Positions 14,578 to 23,090 are shown, counted from the first letter of the stretch. The stretch is DNA of 34,018 nucleotides from Clostridiales bacterium (GCA_021736985.1 JAIPEW010000028.1:1-34018), one strand, 5' to 3'. A program made the numbers and translations. The notes: generated from the sequence alone by a model not told the origin.

Positions 14578-15909
14578 GTGTCTAAACTTACCAACGACGA
14601 TGTTAGAAAGCTAGTGCAGGATTTGAACGTAAAGTTTATCAGGCTGCAGTTTACTGACATTTTCGGCGTGCTTAAAAATGTCGCTATAACGGTTGATCAG
14701 CTGGATAAAGCCCTGGATGGAGAATTAATGTTTGACGGTTCTTCTATCGAAGGATTTGTACGTATTGAAGAATCTGACATGTATTTACTCCCGGACCCTT
14801 CTACTTTTGTTGTGTTTCCCTGGAAATCGCAAGAAGGGGCAGTTGCCCGTCTCATCTGCGACATATACGGCAGTGACGGAAAGCCTTTCAGCGGTGATCC
14901 CAGAAATGTGCTCCGCAGGGCAGTAGATGAAGCAGCGCAGTATGGTTACGAGATGTTTGTGGGGCCCGAAGCTGAATTCTTCCTTTTCCATGTAGACGAG
15001 AATGGAAAACCAACTACAAATACTCATGACCGGGCCGGTTACTTTGATATGACCCCCGTTGACCTGGGAGAAAATGCCCGCCGCGATATGGTAGTTACCC
15101 TGCAAAAAATGGGATTTGAGGTAGAGGCTTCCCACCACGAGGTGGCACCGGCCCAGCATGAGATCGATTTTAAATATTCTAATGCTCTTGATGTTGCAGA
15201 CATGGTTGTAACATTTAAATTTGTTGTGCGTACTATAGCACAGAGACACGGGTTACATGCTACATTTATGCCTAAACCTATATTTGGTATTGCCGGGTCA
15301 GGTATGCATTTGAACCAGTCCTTGAACAAAAATGGGGAAAATGCTTTTTATGACCCGAAAGCTGAAAACGGGCTCAGCCAGTGCTGTTTGAACTATATAG
15401 GTGGTATATTATCTCATTCCAAGGCTATTACAACAATAGCCAATCCTAACGTAAATTCTTATAAACGCCTTGTCTCCGGTTATGAAGCACCGGTATATAT
15501 AGCCTGGTCTTCACGCAATAGGAGTCCTCTTGTTAGAGTGCCTGCAAAACGCGGCGCGTCAACCCGTATTGAGTTGAGAAGTCCTGATCCTTCTTGCAAC
15601 CCTTATCTTGCCCTGGCTGCTTGCCTGAGAGCGGGACTGGATGGGATTAAGAATGGTATTCAACCGCCTCCGTCATGCGATCGTAATATATACGAGTTGA
15701 CCGGAGATGAGCGTGCTGACCTGGGTATAGATAACCTGCCGCAAAACATAGATGAAGCACTGCGGGATCTTTCTAAAGATGAAATCATCAAGGATACCCT
15801 GGGAGACCATGTCCTGGAGCGCTTTATCGAAGCTAAAAAAATAGAGTGGGATCGCTACCGCATGCAGGTACACCAGTGGGAGTTGGATGAATACCTTACT
15901 AAATTTTAA
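14578..15909 (+). CDS. glnA: Glutamine synthetase, type I
   Basis: A 443-residue GlnA of the Firmicute (I-alpha) type that makes glutamine from glutamate, ammonia and ATP in the cytosol. The metal ligands E131, E133, E188, E195, H244 and E332, the flap glutamate E303 in YEAP, and R297, R316, R320 and R334 are all present. The FDGSSIEGF motif (52-60) and [13 protein letters not shown] loop (314-326) are canonical. There is no adenylylation-type tyrosine region (residues 374-402 are short and unlike enterobacterial GlnA), as expected for the I-alpha class. The start is GTG at 14578 with AGGAGAG about ten bases upstream. Expression is probably controlled by the ANTAR leader at 14015-14106. The next gene has its own promoter. 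Confidence 0.96.
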   Translation: MSKLTNDDVRKLVQDLNVKFIRLQFTDIFGVLKNVAITVDQLDKALDGELMFDGSSIEGFVRIEESDMYLLPDPSTFVVFPWKSQEGAVARLICDIYGSDGKPFSGDPRNVLRRAVDEAAQYGYEMFVGPEAEFFLFHVDENGKPTTNTHDRAGYFDMTPVDLGENARRDMVVTLQKMGFEVEASHHEVAPAQHEIDFKYSNALDVADMVVTFKFVVRTIAQRHGLHATFMPKPIFGIAGSGMHLNQSLNKNGENAFYDPKAENGLSQCCLNYIGGILSHSKAITTIANPNVNSYKRLVSGYEAPVYIAWSSRNRSPLVRVPAKRGASTRIELRSPDPSCNPYLALAACLRAGLDGIKNGIQPPPSCDRNIYELTGDERADLGIDNLPQNIDEALRDLSKDEIIKDTLGDHVLERFIEAKKIEWDRYRMQVHQWELDEYLTKF

Positions 15910-15981
15910 AGGCGGGTGTGCATATTTTTGCCTCGTTCTAAAATAATAGCTTGCAATTTAATAATTAAGATATTTATTTAA

Positions 15982-16011
15982 TTGACAAGAAGCAGTGGTT
16001 AAAACTAGAAT
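15982..16011 (+). promoter_or_regulatory. Sigma-A-type promoter upstream of the ilvN-like gene
   Basis: TTGACA (15982-15987) and TAGAAT (16006-16011) are separated by 18 bases and lie 42 bases before the proposed GTG start. Confidence 0.6.
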
Positions 16012-16052
16012 AGTAATAATATTTAAACTATTTAAGAATGAGGTGTAGGCTG

Positions 16053-16553
16053 GTGACCCATACAATAGCTGTGCTTGTACTTAATAAGCCCGGGGTTCTG
16101 GCGCGTATTGCTGGTTTATTGAGCAGGCGTGTGTTTAATATTGAGAGTATTGCTGCCGGGCATACGGAAGAACCTGATGTAACGCGTATTACCATTGTAG
16201 TCAACGGCGATGAACAGGTATTAGACCAGGTAATTAACCAGCTTTCCAAGTTAGTCGATGTAATAAAAATACAAAAAATGGATGAAAGTCCTGCCTCAAT
16301 CGAGAGAGAACTTGCTATAATCAAGGTAAAAGTATGTCCGGAAAAAAGAAGAGATGTAGTAGATGTTGTTGAAATATTCAGGGCCAATGTTGTTGATGTA
16401 AACTCCGGGACAATGGTTATACAAATAATTGGTGATGTGCAAAAAATAAGTGCTTTTACTGGTGTTTTGGAGGAACATGGGATTGTTGAAATGGTACGTA
16501 CAGGGAAAGTGGCTTTATCCCGCAATCCTATAGCAGCAAAAGATGAAAAATAA
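16053..16553 (+). CDS. ilvN: Acetolactate synthase small (regulatory) subunit, orphan
   Basis: About 166 residues from GTG at 16053, preferred over the ATG at 16038 because GAGGTG (16040-16045) is correctly spaced for it and HTIAVLVLNKPGVLARIAGL is the usual beginning. The N-terminal ACT domain (about 1-75) carries the NKPGVL and RVFNIESIAAG motifs, and a C-terminal regulatory domain contains VEIFRANVVDV. The subunit binds valine and regulates the IlvB catalytic subunit in branched-chain amino acid synthesis. No ilvB, ilvC or leu genes flank it, so it is unlinked from its catalytic partner. It has its own TTGACA/TAGAAT promoter and follows glnA, possibly connecting branched-chain and nitrogen metabolism; that link is only positional. 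Confidence 0.9.
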   Translation: MTHTIAVLVLNKPGVLARIAGLLSRRVFNIESIAAGHTEEPDVTRITIVVNGDEQVLDQVINQLSKLVDVIKIQKMDESPASIERELAIIKVKVCPEKRRDVVDVVEIFRANVVDVNSGTMVIQIIGDVQKISAFTGVLEEHGIVEMVRTGKVALSRNPIAAKDEK

Positions 16554-16559
16554 GAGGTA

Positions 16560-16590
16560 TTGACAAATTTAATATAATTATGTATATAAT
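16560..16590 (+). promoter_or_regulatory. Promoter of the endoAI-endoA operon
   Basis: A perfect TTGACA (16560-16565) is followed by TATATA at 16583-16588 (spacing 17) or TATAAT at 16585-16590 (spacing 19), about 45 bases before the antitoxin start. Confidence 0.62.
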
Positions 16591-16636
16591 AGTATGTATT
16601 GTGGCGTTAATCACATAGTATAGGGGGTTATAACAG

Positions 16637-16909
16637 GTGTCACAAGTAAAACGCATCATGGTTAGCCTTCCCGGTAATCTCCTGGAAGAAGTGGATGACT
16701 TTGCAGCTGCAGACAGTCAGAACCGCAGTGAATTTATACGTAAAGCTATGAAACTTTATATCCAGGAGCGCAAAAGGCACCTGTTAAGAGAGCAAATGAA
16801 AAAAGGGTACAGAGAAATGGCTAAAATCAACTTGGCTCTGGCGATGGAACAGTATCGACTGGAGTCGGAGGTGTCACCGGCATTTGAGCCGGCAACGGAG
16901 GGTAAATGA
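16637..16909 (+). CDS. EndoAI/MazE-type ribbon-helix-helix antitoxin
   Basis: A 90-residue protein with an N-terminal ribbon-helix-helix DNA-binding domain ([19 protein letters not shown], then [18 protein letters not shown]). It has a charged C-terminal tail that in the Bacillus EndoAI (YdcD) system wraps the toxin. It would neutralise the downstream EndoA ribonuclease and probably autoregulate the operon through a dimeric operator near the TTGACA promoter. The GTG start at 16637 is preceded by AGGGGG (16622-16627). Its stop overlaps the toxin start (ATGA), so the two are translationally coupled. In Bacillus the pair sits beside alr; here the alanine racemase gene is absent and ilvN precedes it. 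Confidence 0.88.
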   Translation: MSQVKRIMVSLPGNLLEEVDDFAAADSQNRSEFIRKAMKLYIQERKRHLLREQMKKGYREMAKINLALAMEQYRLESEVSPAFEPATEGK

Positions 16910-17262
16910 GTATGAATCTTCGCCGCGGCGATGTGTATTATGCTGATTTAAGCCCGGTGGTGGGATCAGAGCAGGGGGGGACGAGACCTGTACTTGTACT
17001 GCAAAATAATATTGGTAACCAGTACAGTCCCACCACCATTGTGGCTGCTATTACATCGCAAATTGCCAAGGCCAAGCTCCCTACGCACGTTGAAATGGGC
17101 CCCACGGACGGGGGGCTGAACCGAAACTCGGTAATTTTGCTAGAACAAATAAGAACAATTGATAAAAGCAGGATGCTCGAAAAAGTGACTTCTTTGAGCG
17201 AGGAAATGATGGAAAAAGTAGACCAGGCACTGGAAATAAGCGTGGGAATTATAAATATATAG
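16906..17262 (+). CDS. ndoA: EndoA/MazF-type mRNA interferase toxin
   Basis: A 118-residue MazF/PemK-family endoribonuclease, very close to the Bacillus EndoA pattern: [20 protein letters not shown], then TRPVL (6-30), [17 protein letters not shown] (47-63) and [15 protein letters not shown] (75-89). The catalytic arginine (R27) and threonine/serine (T50, S51) are present. Bacillus EndoA cleaves single-stranded RNA at UACAU sites; specificity here is assumed, not shown. ATG at 16906 overlaps the antitoxin stop; a second ATG at 16912 is also possible. A strong bidirectional terminator follows. Confidence 0.93.
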   Translation: MSMNLRRGDVYYADLSPVVGSEQGGTRPVLVLQNNIGNQYSPTTIVAAITSQIAKAKLPTHVEMGPTDGGLNRNSVILLEQIRTIDKSRMLEKVTSLSEEMMEKVDQALEISVGIINI

Positions 17263-17291
17263 CTGTACATATTTTATCCTTATATTAACAT

Positions 17292-17331
17292 AAAAAATAA
17301 ATACACCCTTAACAGGGTGTATTTATTTTTT
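17292..17331. terminator. Bidirectional intrinsic terminator
   Basis: AAAAAATAAATACACCC (17292-17308) pairs with GGGTGTATTTATTTTTT (17315-17331) around TTAACA. It ends the toxin-antitoxin operon. Confidence 0.9.
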
Positions 17332-17366
17332 GTACCCATTTATATCTACTGTTCATATATATAATT

Positions 17367-17403
17367 AAGAAATAAGTTGGTGCCTGTCACCAACTTATTT
17401 CTT
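17367..17403. repeat. GTGCC-centred palindrome, copy A
   Basis: Sixteen perfect base pairs, AAGAAATAAGTTGGTG with CACCAACTTATTTCTT, around CCTGT. The centre GTGCCTGTCAC and the AATAAGT arm resemble the palindromes at 26917 and 31041. Confidence 0.75.
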
Positions 17404-17438
17404 GAGCTCCCGTGGGAGAAGTCAAGGAGGTGAGAATA

Positions 17439-18158
17439 ATGCGCCCGCTTATTGGAATTACATGCAGCCAGGATGACAATTCTAATAGTATATATACGGG
17501 AAGGGATTATATGCTGGGAGTGGAAAAAGCCGGGGGGGTCCCTGTGCTTTTGCCTGCAGGTGATGTTAATAATATAAAATACTTGCTGGAAGTACTGCAC
17601 GGCATTGTGTTTTCCGGGGGAGGGGATATAGACCCACACTTTTTTGGAGAGGAACCCCTGCCTGCGACTGGAGAAGTGGACCCGCGGCGGGATGAATATG
17701 AATTGGAATTAGCACACTTTGCACTGGCTTACAAAAAACCCTGTGTAGGTATTTGCCGGGGAATGCAGGTGTTGAACGTGGCGGCAGGTGGAACGGTTAG
17801 CCAGGATATAAATTTAAAAATATTAAACCCGCTTAAACATTTTCAAAGGGCCCCGCGCCCTTACCCGTCGCACAGTATAAAAATAGAAAAAAATACATGG
17901 GCTGCACTTATATTTAAGAATGATGTAATAAGGGTAAACAGCTTTCATCACCAGGTAATAGGCAGCCTTGCGCCGGGGTTCAAAATTTCGGCACGTTCCC
18001 CGGATGGAGTAGAAGAAATAATTGAGTATACAGGTGAGGATGAATTTGTGCTGGGTGTGCAATTTCACCCGGAAAATATGCTGCGACAAAATACCAGATT
18101 TTTAGAACTTTTTTCTATGCTGGTTCAGCAAGGAAAATATAAATACAAAAGAGAATAA
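17439..18158 (+). CDS. Gamma-glutamyl-gamma-aminobutyrate hydrolase-like (peptidase C26)
   Basis: A 239-residue class I glutamine amidotransferase-like hydrolase of the PuuD type. The ATG at 17439 is preferred over the upstream GTG at 17412 because AAGGAGGTG (17424-17432) lies just before it and MRPLIGITCS is the family start. The nucleophile is Cys106 in GICRGMQVLN, and the catalytic His lies in VQFHPE near the end, with GGGDIDP (60-66) and RRDEYE before them. Such enzymes cleave gamma-glutamyl amides, for example in putrescine breakdown. No other polyamine genes are adjacent. The divergent glutamine synthetase at 10951 could in principle make gamma-glutamyl amides, but that link is speculative. 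The amidohydrolase follows 44 bases later and may be co-transcribed. Confidence 0.85.
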   Translation: MRPLIGITCSQDDNSNSIYTGRDYMLGVEKAGGVPVLLPAGDVNNIKYLLEVLHGIVFSGGGDIDPHFFGEEPLPATGEVDPRRDEYELELAHFALAYKKPCVGICRGMQVLNVAAGGTVSQDINLKILNPLKHFQRAPRPYPSHSIKIEKNTWAALIFKNDVIRVNSFHHQVIGSLAPGFKISARSPDGVEEIIEYTGEDEFVLGVQFHPENMLRQNTRFLELFSMLVQQGKYKYKRE

Positions 18159-18201
18159 TATATAATCAAAAAAAATAAAAAAACATGAAGGGAATTGTAA
18201 A

Positions 18202-19344
18202 ATGCTGGCAATAGTTAATGCTAAAATTTACACGATTACGCAAGGAGAATATTACCATGCCGCAGTCCTTGTCGATGAAGGAAAGATAGTAGATGTGGGC
18301 CCGGATATTCAAGTACCTGGAGAAGCTGAAGTAATTAATGCGGGAGGCAAAACTGTGCTTCCCGGTTTTATAGATGCTCACTGTCACCTGGGTATAATGG
18401 AAGATATATTTCCTATAGAAGGTGACGATGGAAACGAGAATACAGATCCTGTAACACCTCAACTGAGGGCAATTGATGCTGTGAACCCTGATGATATTGC
18501 TTTTAAAGATGCAGTTGCCGGGGGAGTTACTACGGCAGTTGTTTCTCCCGGCAGTGCCAACGTAATAGGCGGTGAAATGACCGTAATAAAAACGTGCGGT
18601 AAAGTAATAGATGATATGGTTTTGCGTCCTGCAGGTATTAAAGCAGCGCTGGGGGAAAATCCAAAGAGAGTTTACGGTACAGATAAAAAAATGCCTGCAA
18701 CTCGCATGGCTTCTGCTGCCCTGTTAAGAGAAGCCCTGGTGGAAGCGCAGGATTACATAACAGGCAGTACACAGCAGGGCGAGAAAAAAGATGCAAAACG
18801 CAATCTTAAAATGGAATCGCTGGCCAGGGTGCTGCGCGGCGAACTGCCCCTGAGAGTTCATGCTCACCGCGCTGATGATATAATGACTGCTGTTCGCATT
18901 GCACGTGAATTTAACTTGTCTTTAATTTTGGAGCACTGCACAGAAGGACACCGTATTGCAGAATATATTGCCCGGGAATCAATTCCCGTGGTGACCGGGC
19001 CTGTAATTACAAGCAGGGCCAAGGTAGAATTAAAAGAGCAGTGTCTTGAGAATGCTGCTGTACTGGACAGGGCCGGGGTTCCGCTGGCAATTATGACTGA
19101 TCACCCGGTAGTGCCTGCGCAGTATTTATCACTGTCGGCAGGGTTAGCCTGCCGGGCTGGATTGTCTGAAGAACGGGCCCTGGAAGCGATCACCATTCAG
19201 GCAGCCAGGATTGCAGGGGTAGAAGACCGGCTGGGAAGTTTAGAGCAGGGAAAAGATGCAGATATAGTAATCATGGATGGGGATCCATTTAACCTGAGGA
19301 GCAGAATTGTCCAGGTATTTATAAAAGGGAAAAAATGTCTTTAA
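18202..19344 (+). CDS. Metal-dependent amidohydrolase (imidazolonepropionase-related)
   Basis: A 380-residue amidohydrolase-superfamily enzyme with the composite layout: an N-terminal beta-sandwich (1-52), a TIM barrel, and C-terminal GSLEQGKDADIVIMDGDPF closing the sandwich. Probable metal and catalytic residues are H60 and H62 (DAHCHLG), H220/H222 (HAHRADD), H245 (LEHC) and D300 (TDHPV). Members hydrolyse cyclic amides, imidazolones or N-acyl compounds; the sequence does not fix the substrate. It is probably cytosolic, with no signal peptide. The ATG at 18202 has AAGGGA upstream. The close spacing to the C26 hydrolase suggests a small degradative operon. Confidence 0.87.
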   Translation: MLAIVNAKIYTITQGEYYHAAVLVDEGKIVDVGPDIQVPGEAEVINAGGKTVLPGFIDAHCHLGIMEDIFPIEGDDGNENTDPVTPQLRAIDAVNPDDIAFKDAVAGGVTTAVVSPGSANVIGGEMTVIKTCGKVIDDMVLRPAGIKAALGENPKRVYGTDKKMPATRMASAALLREALVEAQDYITGSTQQGEKKDAKRNLKMESLARVLRGELPLRVHAHRADDIMTAVRIAREFNLSLILEHCTEGHRIAEYIARESIPVVTGPVITSRAKVELKEQCLENAAVLDRAGVPLAIMTDHPVVPAQYLSLSAGLACRAGLSEERALEAITIQAARIAGVEDRLGSLEQGKDADIVIMDGDPFNLRSRIVQVFIKGKKCL

Positions 19345-19481
19345 TAAAAAATAATAAAAAAATTATCTGAGCATGAAGGATTTTCTAATTTAATGTATAA
19401 ATTTACATTATATGTAACGAATGTATATAAATATTGTGCTCTATGTAAGGTGGATTTGTGTTTGAAGGAGGTTGTTAAATT

Positions 19482-19868
19482 TTGAAAGTTCTTGTGGTTG
19501 ATGATCAACAAGGTATAAGACAAGTGCTGAAAATTTTGGTCCATGAACTTGGAGATACTGCTGGAGAAGCCTGCAACGGTCACGAGGCCCTGGAAAAGGT
19601 CAAAAGCTGGCTGCCTGATGTAGTTTTCATGGATATAAGGATGCCTGGCATGGGGGGCGTAGAAGCACTGGAAAAAATAAAGATTTTATACGAAGAGATT
19701 CCAGTTATTATGATGACAGCCTATGGATCTGACGGAGTACATGATGATATGAAGAAAATGGGAGCGGCCATGTGTTTAACAAAACCTTTTGATGTAAATA
19801 TCATAAAAGAAATACTTGATGATTTACGCGCAAAAAAACGTTATAATAGTAAAGAAAATGTAGTTTAA
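19482..19868 (+). CDS. Single-domain response regulator, Spo0F-like
   Basis: A 128-residue stand-alone receiver domain: acidic pocket D7 D8, phospho-acceptor D51 (VVFMDIRMPG), switch T79 (MMTAYG) and K101 (LTKPF). There is no output domain, as in Spo0F, the phosphorelay intermediate that passes phosphate from sensor kinases to Spo0B/Spo0A. Sporulation genes elsewhere in the window (cotJABC) make that role reasonable, but CheY-like roles cannot be excluded. The TTG start at 19482 follows a perfect AAGGAGGT (19465-19472). It is monocistronic with a terminator 10-30 bases after the stop. The usual Bacillus neighbours (fba, ctpsA) are absent. Confidence 0.85.
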   Translation: MKVLVVDDQQGIRQVLKILVHELGDTAGEACNGHEALEKVKSWLPDVVFMDIRMPGMGGVEALEKIKILYEEIPVIMMTAYGSDGVHDDMKKMGAAMCLTKPFDVNIIKEILDDLRAKKRYNSKENVV

Positions 19869-19899
19869 ATAAGACTTACAACAGGTCTTATTTTTTTTT
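19867..19899 (+). terminator. Intrinsic terminator after the Spo0F-like gene
   Basis: AAATAAGAC (19867-19875) pairs with GTCTTATTT (19885-19893), followed by a T-run to 19899. The hairpin starts at the stop codon. Confidence 0.85.
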
Positions 19900-19929
19900 C
19901 CTATGGTAGTGTATAATAGAACTACACCA

Positions 19930-20217
19930 AAAGAAAATGAAAACTCTTTTGACAGCTGCGTGGAGAGCCGGGGCAAAGGGCAGAGGTGGGAAATGGGAAC
20001 TTAGAGGTGGGAAAAAGAAAAAGTCTTCACATTTCCAACTTCCCACATCACACTTCGCAAATGACGGGCTATGCAGCGTCCCTAGACTTCGCTGCCTTCC
20101 GGAAATCCACCAGCCCTTAAATTTGGCAGATTGTTATGTGCGTTCAGAATCATAGCGGGAGTTTCTGATTAAACTTCCACGGGCCATGGACCACAACGAA
20201 AAAAATGAAAACTACTA
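19930..20217 (+). repeat. Dispersed repeat, copy 9 (long form plus a second head)
   Basis: Contains the GAAAATGAAAACTC head, the GCCGGGGCAAAGGGCAGAGG block, the long-form GTGGGAAAAAGAAAAAGTCTT insert, the CACTTCGCAAATGACGGGCT tail, and the CCCTTAAATTTGGCAGATTG variant segment also seen in copy 1. It ends in GTTTCTGATTAAAC and runs into a further degenerate head (GGGCCATGGACCACAACG) at 20176-20217. Confidence 0.82.
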
Positions 20218-20322
20218 AGCTTGTTGACCCGGAGAGAGTGACTTGAACCGAACGAGGGTCAACGGCAAGCAGTTAAGACTAGCGTTTTCGTGTAAAACAA
20301 GTTATTAAAGGCGGTGCTGTTG

Positions 20323-21342
20323 ATGAATATATCCGGCTGGGGAGAAATGGCTTTAATAAAACACCTTGCGGAACAGCTGGAAACAAGTACACAGGTATTA
20401 AAGGGAATAGGTGATGATACAGCAGTATTACCTTCGCCCGAAGGGTATGATATATTATTTACTACGGACATGATGGTAGAAAATGTGCATTTTTCCCGGC
20501 AGTTTGGCAGTTTATACCAGGCAGGTAAAAAAGTAATAGCGGTGAATGCAAGCGATATTGCTGCCATGGGAGGCATACCGGGTTATGCTGTAATATCTGC
20601 TGCATTTCCGGAACATCTTGAAATGCAGGATGTGGACAATCTTTACCGGGGGATAAAAGAAATGGCAGCAGAGTATGGAATAGATGTAGTTGGTGGAGAT
20701 ACTGTGAAAGCAAGGGATATAATAATTAACGCGGCACTTACGGGAAAAGTGAAACATGGAAATGCTGTTTATAGAGATGGGGCCCGGGAAGGAGACCTGC
20801 TTTATGTAACTGGTTCCCTGGGCAAGTCTGCAGCCGGACTGTATGCCTGTCAATACCTTGCAGGTGAGAGTAACAATGCTGCTGCTGAGTGCGCGCGGAA
20901 ATACTACCTGGAGCCCCGGGCCCGGGTTGAAGCAGGCATGCGCCTGGGAGAAGCAGGTATGGTTACTTCAATGAATGATGTCAGCGACGGGCTGGCTTCA
21001 GAAATTACCGAGATATGCAGTGCGAGCAATAAGGGGTGCAGGCTGAATCTAAACGAAATTCCGGCAGCTCCAGAGGTGCGAGAGATTGCAAGCTGTGCTG
21101 GTAAAGATTTTATTGATTGGGCACTGTACGGGGGGGAAGACTTTGAGTTGATATTTAGCACGTACTCCAGCTGCAGAGAACAGGTAGATAAATTATTTGC
21201 TGAAATAGATTTGCCTGCTGCATGTATTGGAGAAATACTCCCGCCGGGAGAAGGAATATACGGTATAACTCCCGGGGGTAAAAAAGAGTATATTCAGCCG
21301 GGCGGTTATGAACATTTCTCTCAACCCGGGGACGGTTCTTGA
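20323..21342 (+). CDS. thiL: Thiamine-monophosphate kinase
   Basis: About 339 residues from ATG at 20323, with AAAGGCGG (20307-20314) correctly spaced; a GTG at 20314 is in frame but overlaps that site. It shows the ThiL/PurM-like ATP-binding signatures: GIGDDTAVL, TTDMMVENVHF, NASDIAAMGG, VVGGDTVKA, a NDVSDGLASEI segment and YGGEDFELIF. It phosphorylates thiamine monophosphate to thiamine diphosphate using ATP and magnesium. It heads a block with tsaE, tsaB and rimI, a common arrangement in Firmicutes. An 88-base gap after the gene carries a shrunken repeat copy, so co-transcription with tsaE must pass through it. Confidence 0.95.
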   Translation: MNISGWGEMALIKHLAEQLETSTQVLKGIGDDTAVLPSPEGYDILFTTDMMVENVHFSRQFGSLYQAGKKVIAVNASDIAAMGGIPGYAVISAAFPEHLEMQDVDNLYRGIKEMAAEYGIDVVGGDTVKARDIIINAALTGKVKHGNAVYRDGAREGDLLYVTGSLGKSAAGLYACQYLAGESNNAAAECARKYYLEPRARVEAGMRLGEAGMVTSMNDVSDGLASEITEICSASNKGCRLNLNEIPAAPEVREIASCAGKDFIDWALYGGEDFELIFSTYSSCREQVDKLFAEIDLPAACIGEILPPGEGIYGITPGGKKEYIQPGGYEHFSQPGDGS

Positions 21343-21354
21343 CTTGATTGCCAA

Positions 21355-21407
21355 TTGCGGCGGCTGGGTGAGGGCCGGGGCACAGCCCACATCACACTTC
21401 GCAAATA
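21355..21407 (+). repeat. Dispersed repeat, copy 10 (internal-deletion remnant between thiL and tsaE)
   Basis: GGCTGGGTGAGGGCCGGGGCA joins directly to GCCCACATCACACTTCGCAAAT. The head and tail of the unit are lost, leaving about 50 bases inside a likely operon. Confidence 0.75.
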
Positions 21408-21429
21408 TACTAGTACAGGGGTGAAATAG

Positions 21430-21909
21430 ATGCCGGAAATTAAAACAGGGTCACCCGGGGGAACCGAACTTGCCGGGGAGCACCTGGGGGCCCTGGCTGA
21501 ACAGGGAGATGTTTTTTGCCTGCACGGCGATCTCGGTGCAGGCAAAACATGTATGGCCAGGGGAATAGCCAGGGGACTAAATGTCAGGGGACAGGTTAAC
21601 AGCCCTACGTTTAACTTGATAAAAGAATATGAGGGGCGTATCCCTGTGTACCATATGGATGTTTACCGCTTGAACAGCCCGGAAGAAATGGAAGACCTGG
21701 GTTACGAGGAATATTTTTACGGCAGCGGGGTTACTCTTATTGAATGGCCTGCAAAAGTGCAAGAAATTCTTCCGGAGAACAGGCTGGATATATACATAGA
21801 AAAAGATTCTAACTGTGAACATATGCGAAAAATAATACTTATTGGAAAGGGCGGCAGGTACACCCGCCTGGCAGGGGAGTTGATAGATAATGTACATATT
21901 AGGAATTGA
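21430..21909 (+). CDS. tsaE: tRNA threonylcarbamoyladenosine biosynthesis ATPase TsaE
   Basis: A 159-residue P-loop ATPase of the TsaE (YdiB) family: Walker A GDLGAGKT (33-40), NSPTFNLIKEY (57-67), the HMDVYRL motif (74-80) and LIEWPAKV (103-110). It works with TsaB and TsaD to transfer threonylcarbamoyl to A37 of ANN-decoding tRNAs. The ATG at 21430 follows AGGGGTG. Its 3' end overlaps tsaB by 20 bases, indicating one transcript. The N-terminus is slightly short but complete in the conserved core. Confidence 0.95.
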   Translation: MPEIKTGSPGGTELAGEHLGALAEQGDVFCLHGDLGAGKTCMARGIARGLNVRGQVNSPTFNLIKEYEGRIPVYHMDVYRLNSPEEMEDLGYEEYFYGSGVTLIEWPAKVQEILPENRLDIYIEKDSNCEHMRKIILIGKGGRYTRLAGELIDNVHIRN

Positions 21910-22600
21910 TTCTGCTACGCCGGTGGCTGCAGTTGCAGTAACTGCCGGAGAGAATATACTGGCTGAGAGAATAGTAAATAACCGGAAGACGCATTCTATA
22001 AATTTGCTGCCCATGGTAAAGGCTTCCCTGGAAGATGCGGGGGTTGCTTTTTCTGACCTGGGAGGTATTGCTGTATCTTCCGGGCCCGGTTCTTTTACCG
22101 GCCTGCGTATTGGTATGACTGCTGCCAGGACGCTGGCGCATGTACTGGAAATTCCCATTGCCGGTGTGTCTACCCTGGATGCGCTTGCCCATAGATTTTC
22201 AGGGCCCGGCAGCCTGGTTTGTCCTATCTTAAACGCGCGAAGAAATGAAGTTTATGCGGGAATTTATCGTGGGGGAGAACGACTGGAGGGGCCCGCAGCT
22301 TCAGGTATAAAGGATTTGTGCAGCACTCTTTATAAATATGGAGACAATATACTCATGCTGGGTGATGGAGTTCCCCCATTTAAAGAAAAAATCATGGAGT
22401 ACCTGGGTGCCCGGGTTTGTTTTGTGCCGGAATCATCTTTTCTACCTGGAGGGACTGAAGTAGCGCACCTGGGATATAAAAAAATAAAAAATGATCAATA
22501 TACTACTCCTTTTAAATTGCTGCCCGATTATGTGCGGTTGTCCGAAGCTGAAATAAAATGGAGAAAAAAACACGGGAGCGGTGTTGAGTGTGGAAAGTAA
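21890..22600 (+). CDS. tsaB: tRNA threonylcarbamoyladenosine biosynthesis protein TsaB
   Basis: A 236-residue ASKHA-fold protein. The start MYILGIDSATPVAAVAV and the segment SSGPGSFTGLRIGMTAARTLA (63-83) are hallmark TsaB sequences. It is the scaffold partner of TsaD in t6A synthesis and lacks catalytic activity of its own. The ATG at 21890 overlaps tsaE, and its 3' end overlaps rimI by 20 bases. Confidence 0.95.
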   Translation: MYILGIDSATPVAAVAVTAGENILAERIVNNRKTHSINLLPMVKASLEDAGVAFSDLGGIAVSSGPGSFTGLRIGMTAARTLAHVLEIPIAGVSTLDALAHRFSGPGSLVCPILNARRNEVYAGIYRGGERLEGPAASGIKDLCSTLYKYGDNILMLGDGVPPFKEKIMEYLGARVCFVPESSFLPGGTEVAHLGYKKIKNDQYTTPFKLLPDYVRLSEAEIKWRKKHGSGVECGK

Positions 22601-23090
22601 AAAAAACAGGTTAAATTTTACCGGCATGCGCCTGGATCTTTTGGAAAAAGTAGTAAAAATTGAAAGGTCATGTTTTTCCTCACCATGGTCTTTTAGTATG
22701 TTCGTGTCGGAGCTTACTAATAACAACTTAGCCCATTACATTGCAGCATTCCTGGAAAATAAGTTAATTGGATACGGGGGAATGTGGTTGGTGCTGGATA
22801 CGGCTCATATTACATGTGTTGCTGTTGACCCGCAGTTCCGCAGCCAGAAATACGGTGCTGAAATCTTAAACGAACTTATTATGCAGGCCTTTCTTTTAGG
22901 GGCAAGTAAAATGACCCTGGAAGTACGTGTATCCAATATACCTGCAAGACACCTGTATTCCCGTTTTGGTTTTGAGGAACGGGGACGCCGTAAAGCCTAT
23001 TATTCAGATAATAATGAAGATGCCGTAATAATGTGGAAAGAAAATTTGTCAAATTATGCAGTTAATTTTAATATAGAAGCAGGAATTTAA
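22581..23090 (+). CDS. rimI: Ribosomal protein S18-alanine N-acetyltransferase-like GNAT
   Basis: A 169-residue GNAT acetyltransferase with PWSFSMFVSEL (35-45), THITCVAVDPQ-type motif A, acetyl-CoA loop RSQKYGAEIL (88-97; glycine-poor compared with the usual RxxGxG), and LEVRVSNIPARHLYSRFGFEERGRR spread over motif B. RimI acetylates the N-terminal alanine of S18; the Firmicute homologues in tsa clusters may have wider targets. The GTG at 22581 overlaps tsaB; a second GTG at 22590 is possible. The tsaD gene, which usually follows rimI, is not here. Confidence 0.88.
   Translation: MLSVESKKNRLNFTGMRLDLLEKVVKIERSCFSSPWSFSMFVSELTNNNLAHYIAAFLENKLIGYGGMWLVLDTAHITCVAVDPQFRSQKYGAEILNELIMQAFLLGASKMTLEVRVSNIPARHLYSRFGFEERGRRKAYYSDNNEDAVIMWKENLSNYAVNFNIEAGI

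Noticed and set aside
21577-22158. 193-codon minus-strand open frame
   Set aside because: Antisense shadow of tsaE and tsaB, both of which are unmistakable.
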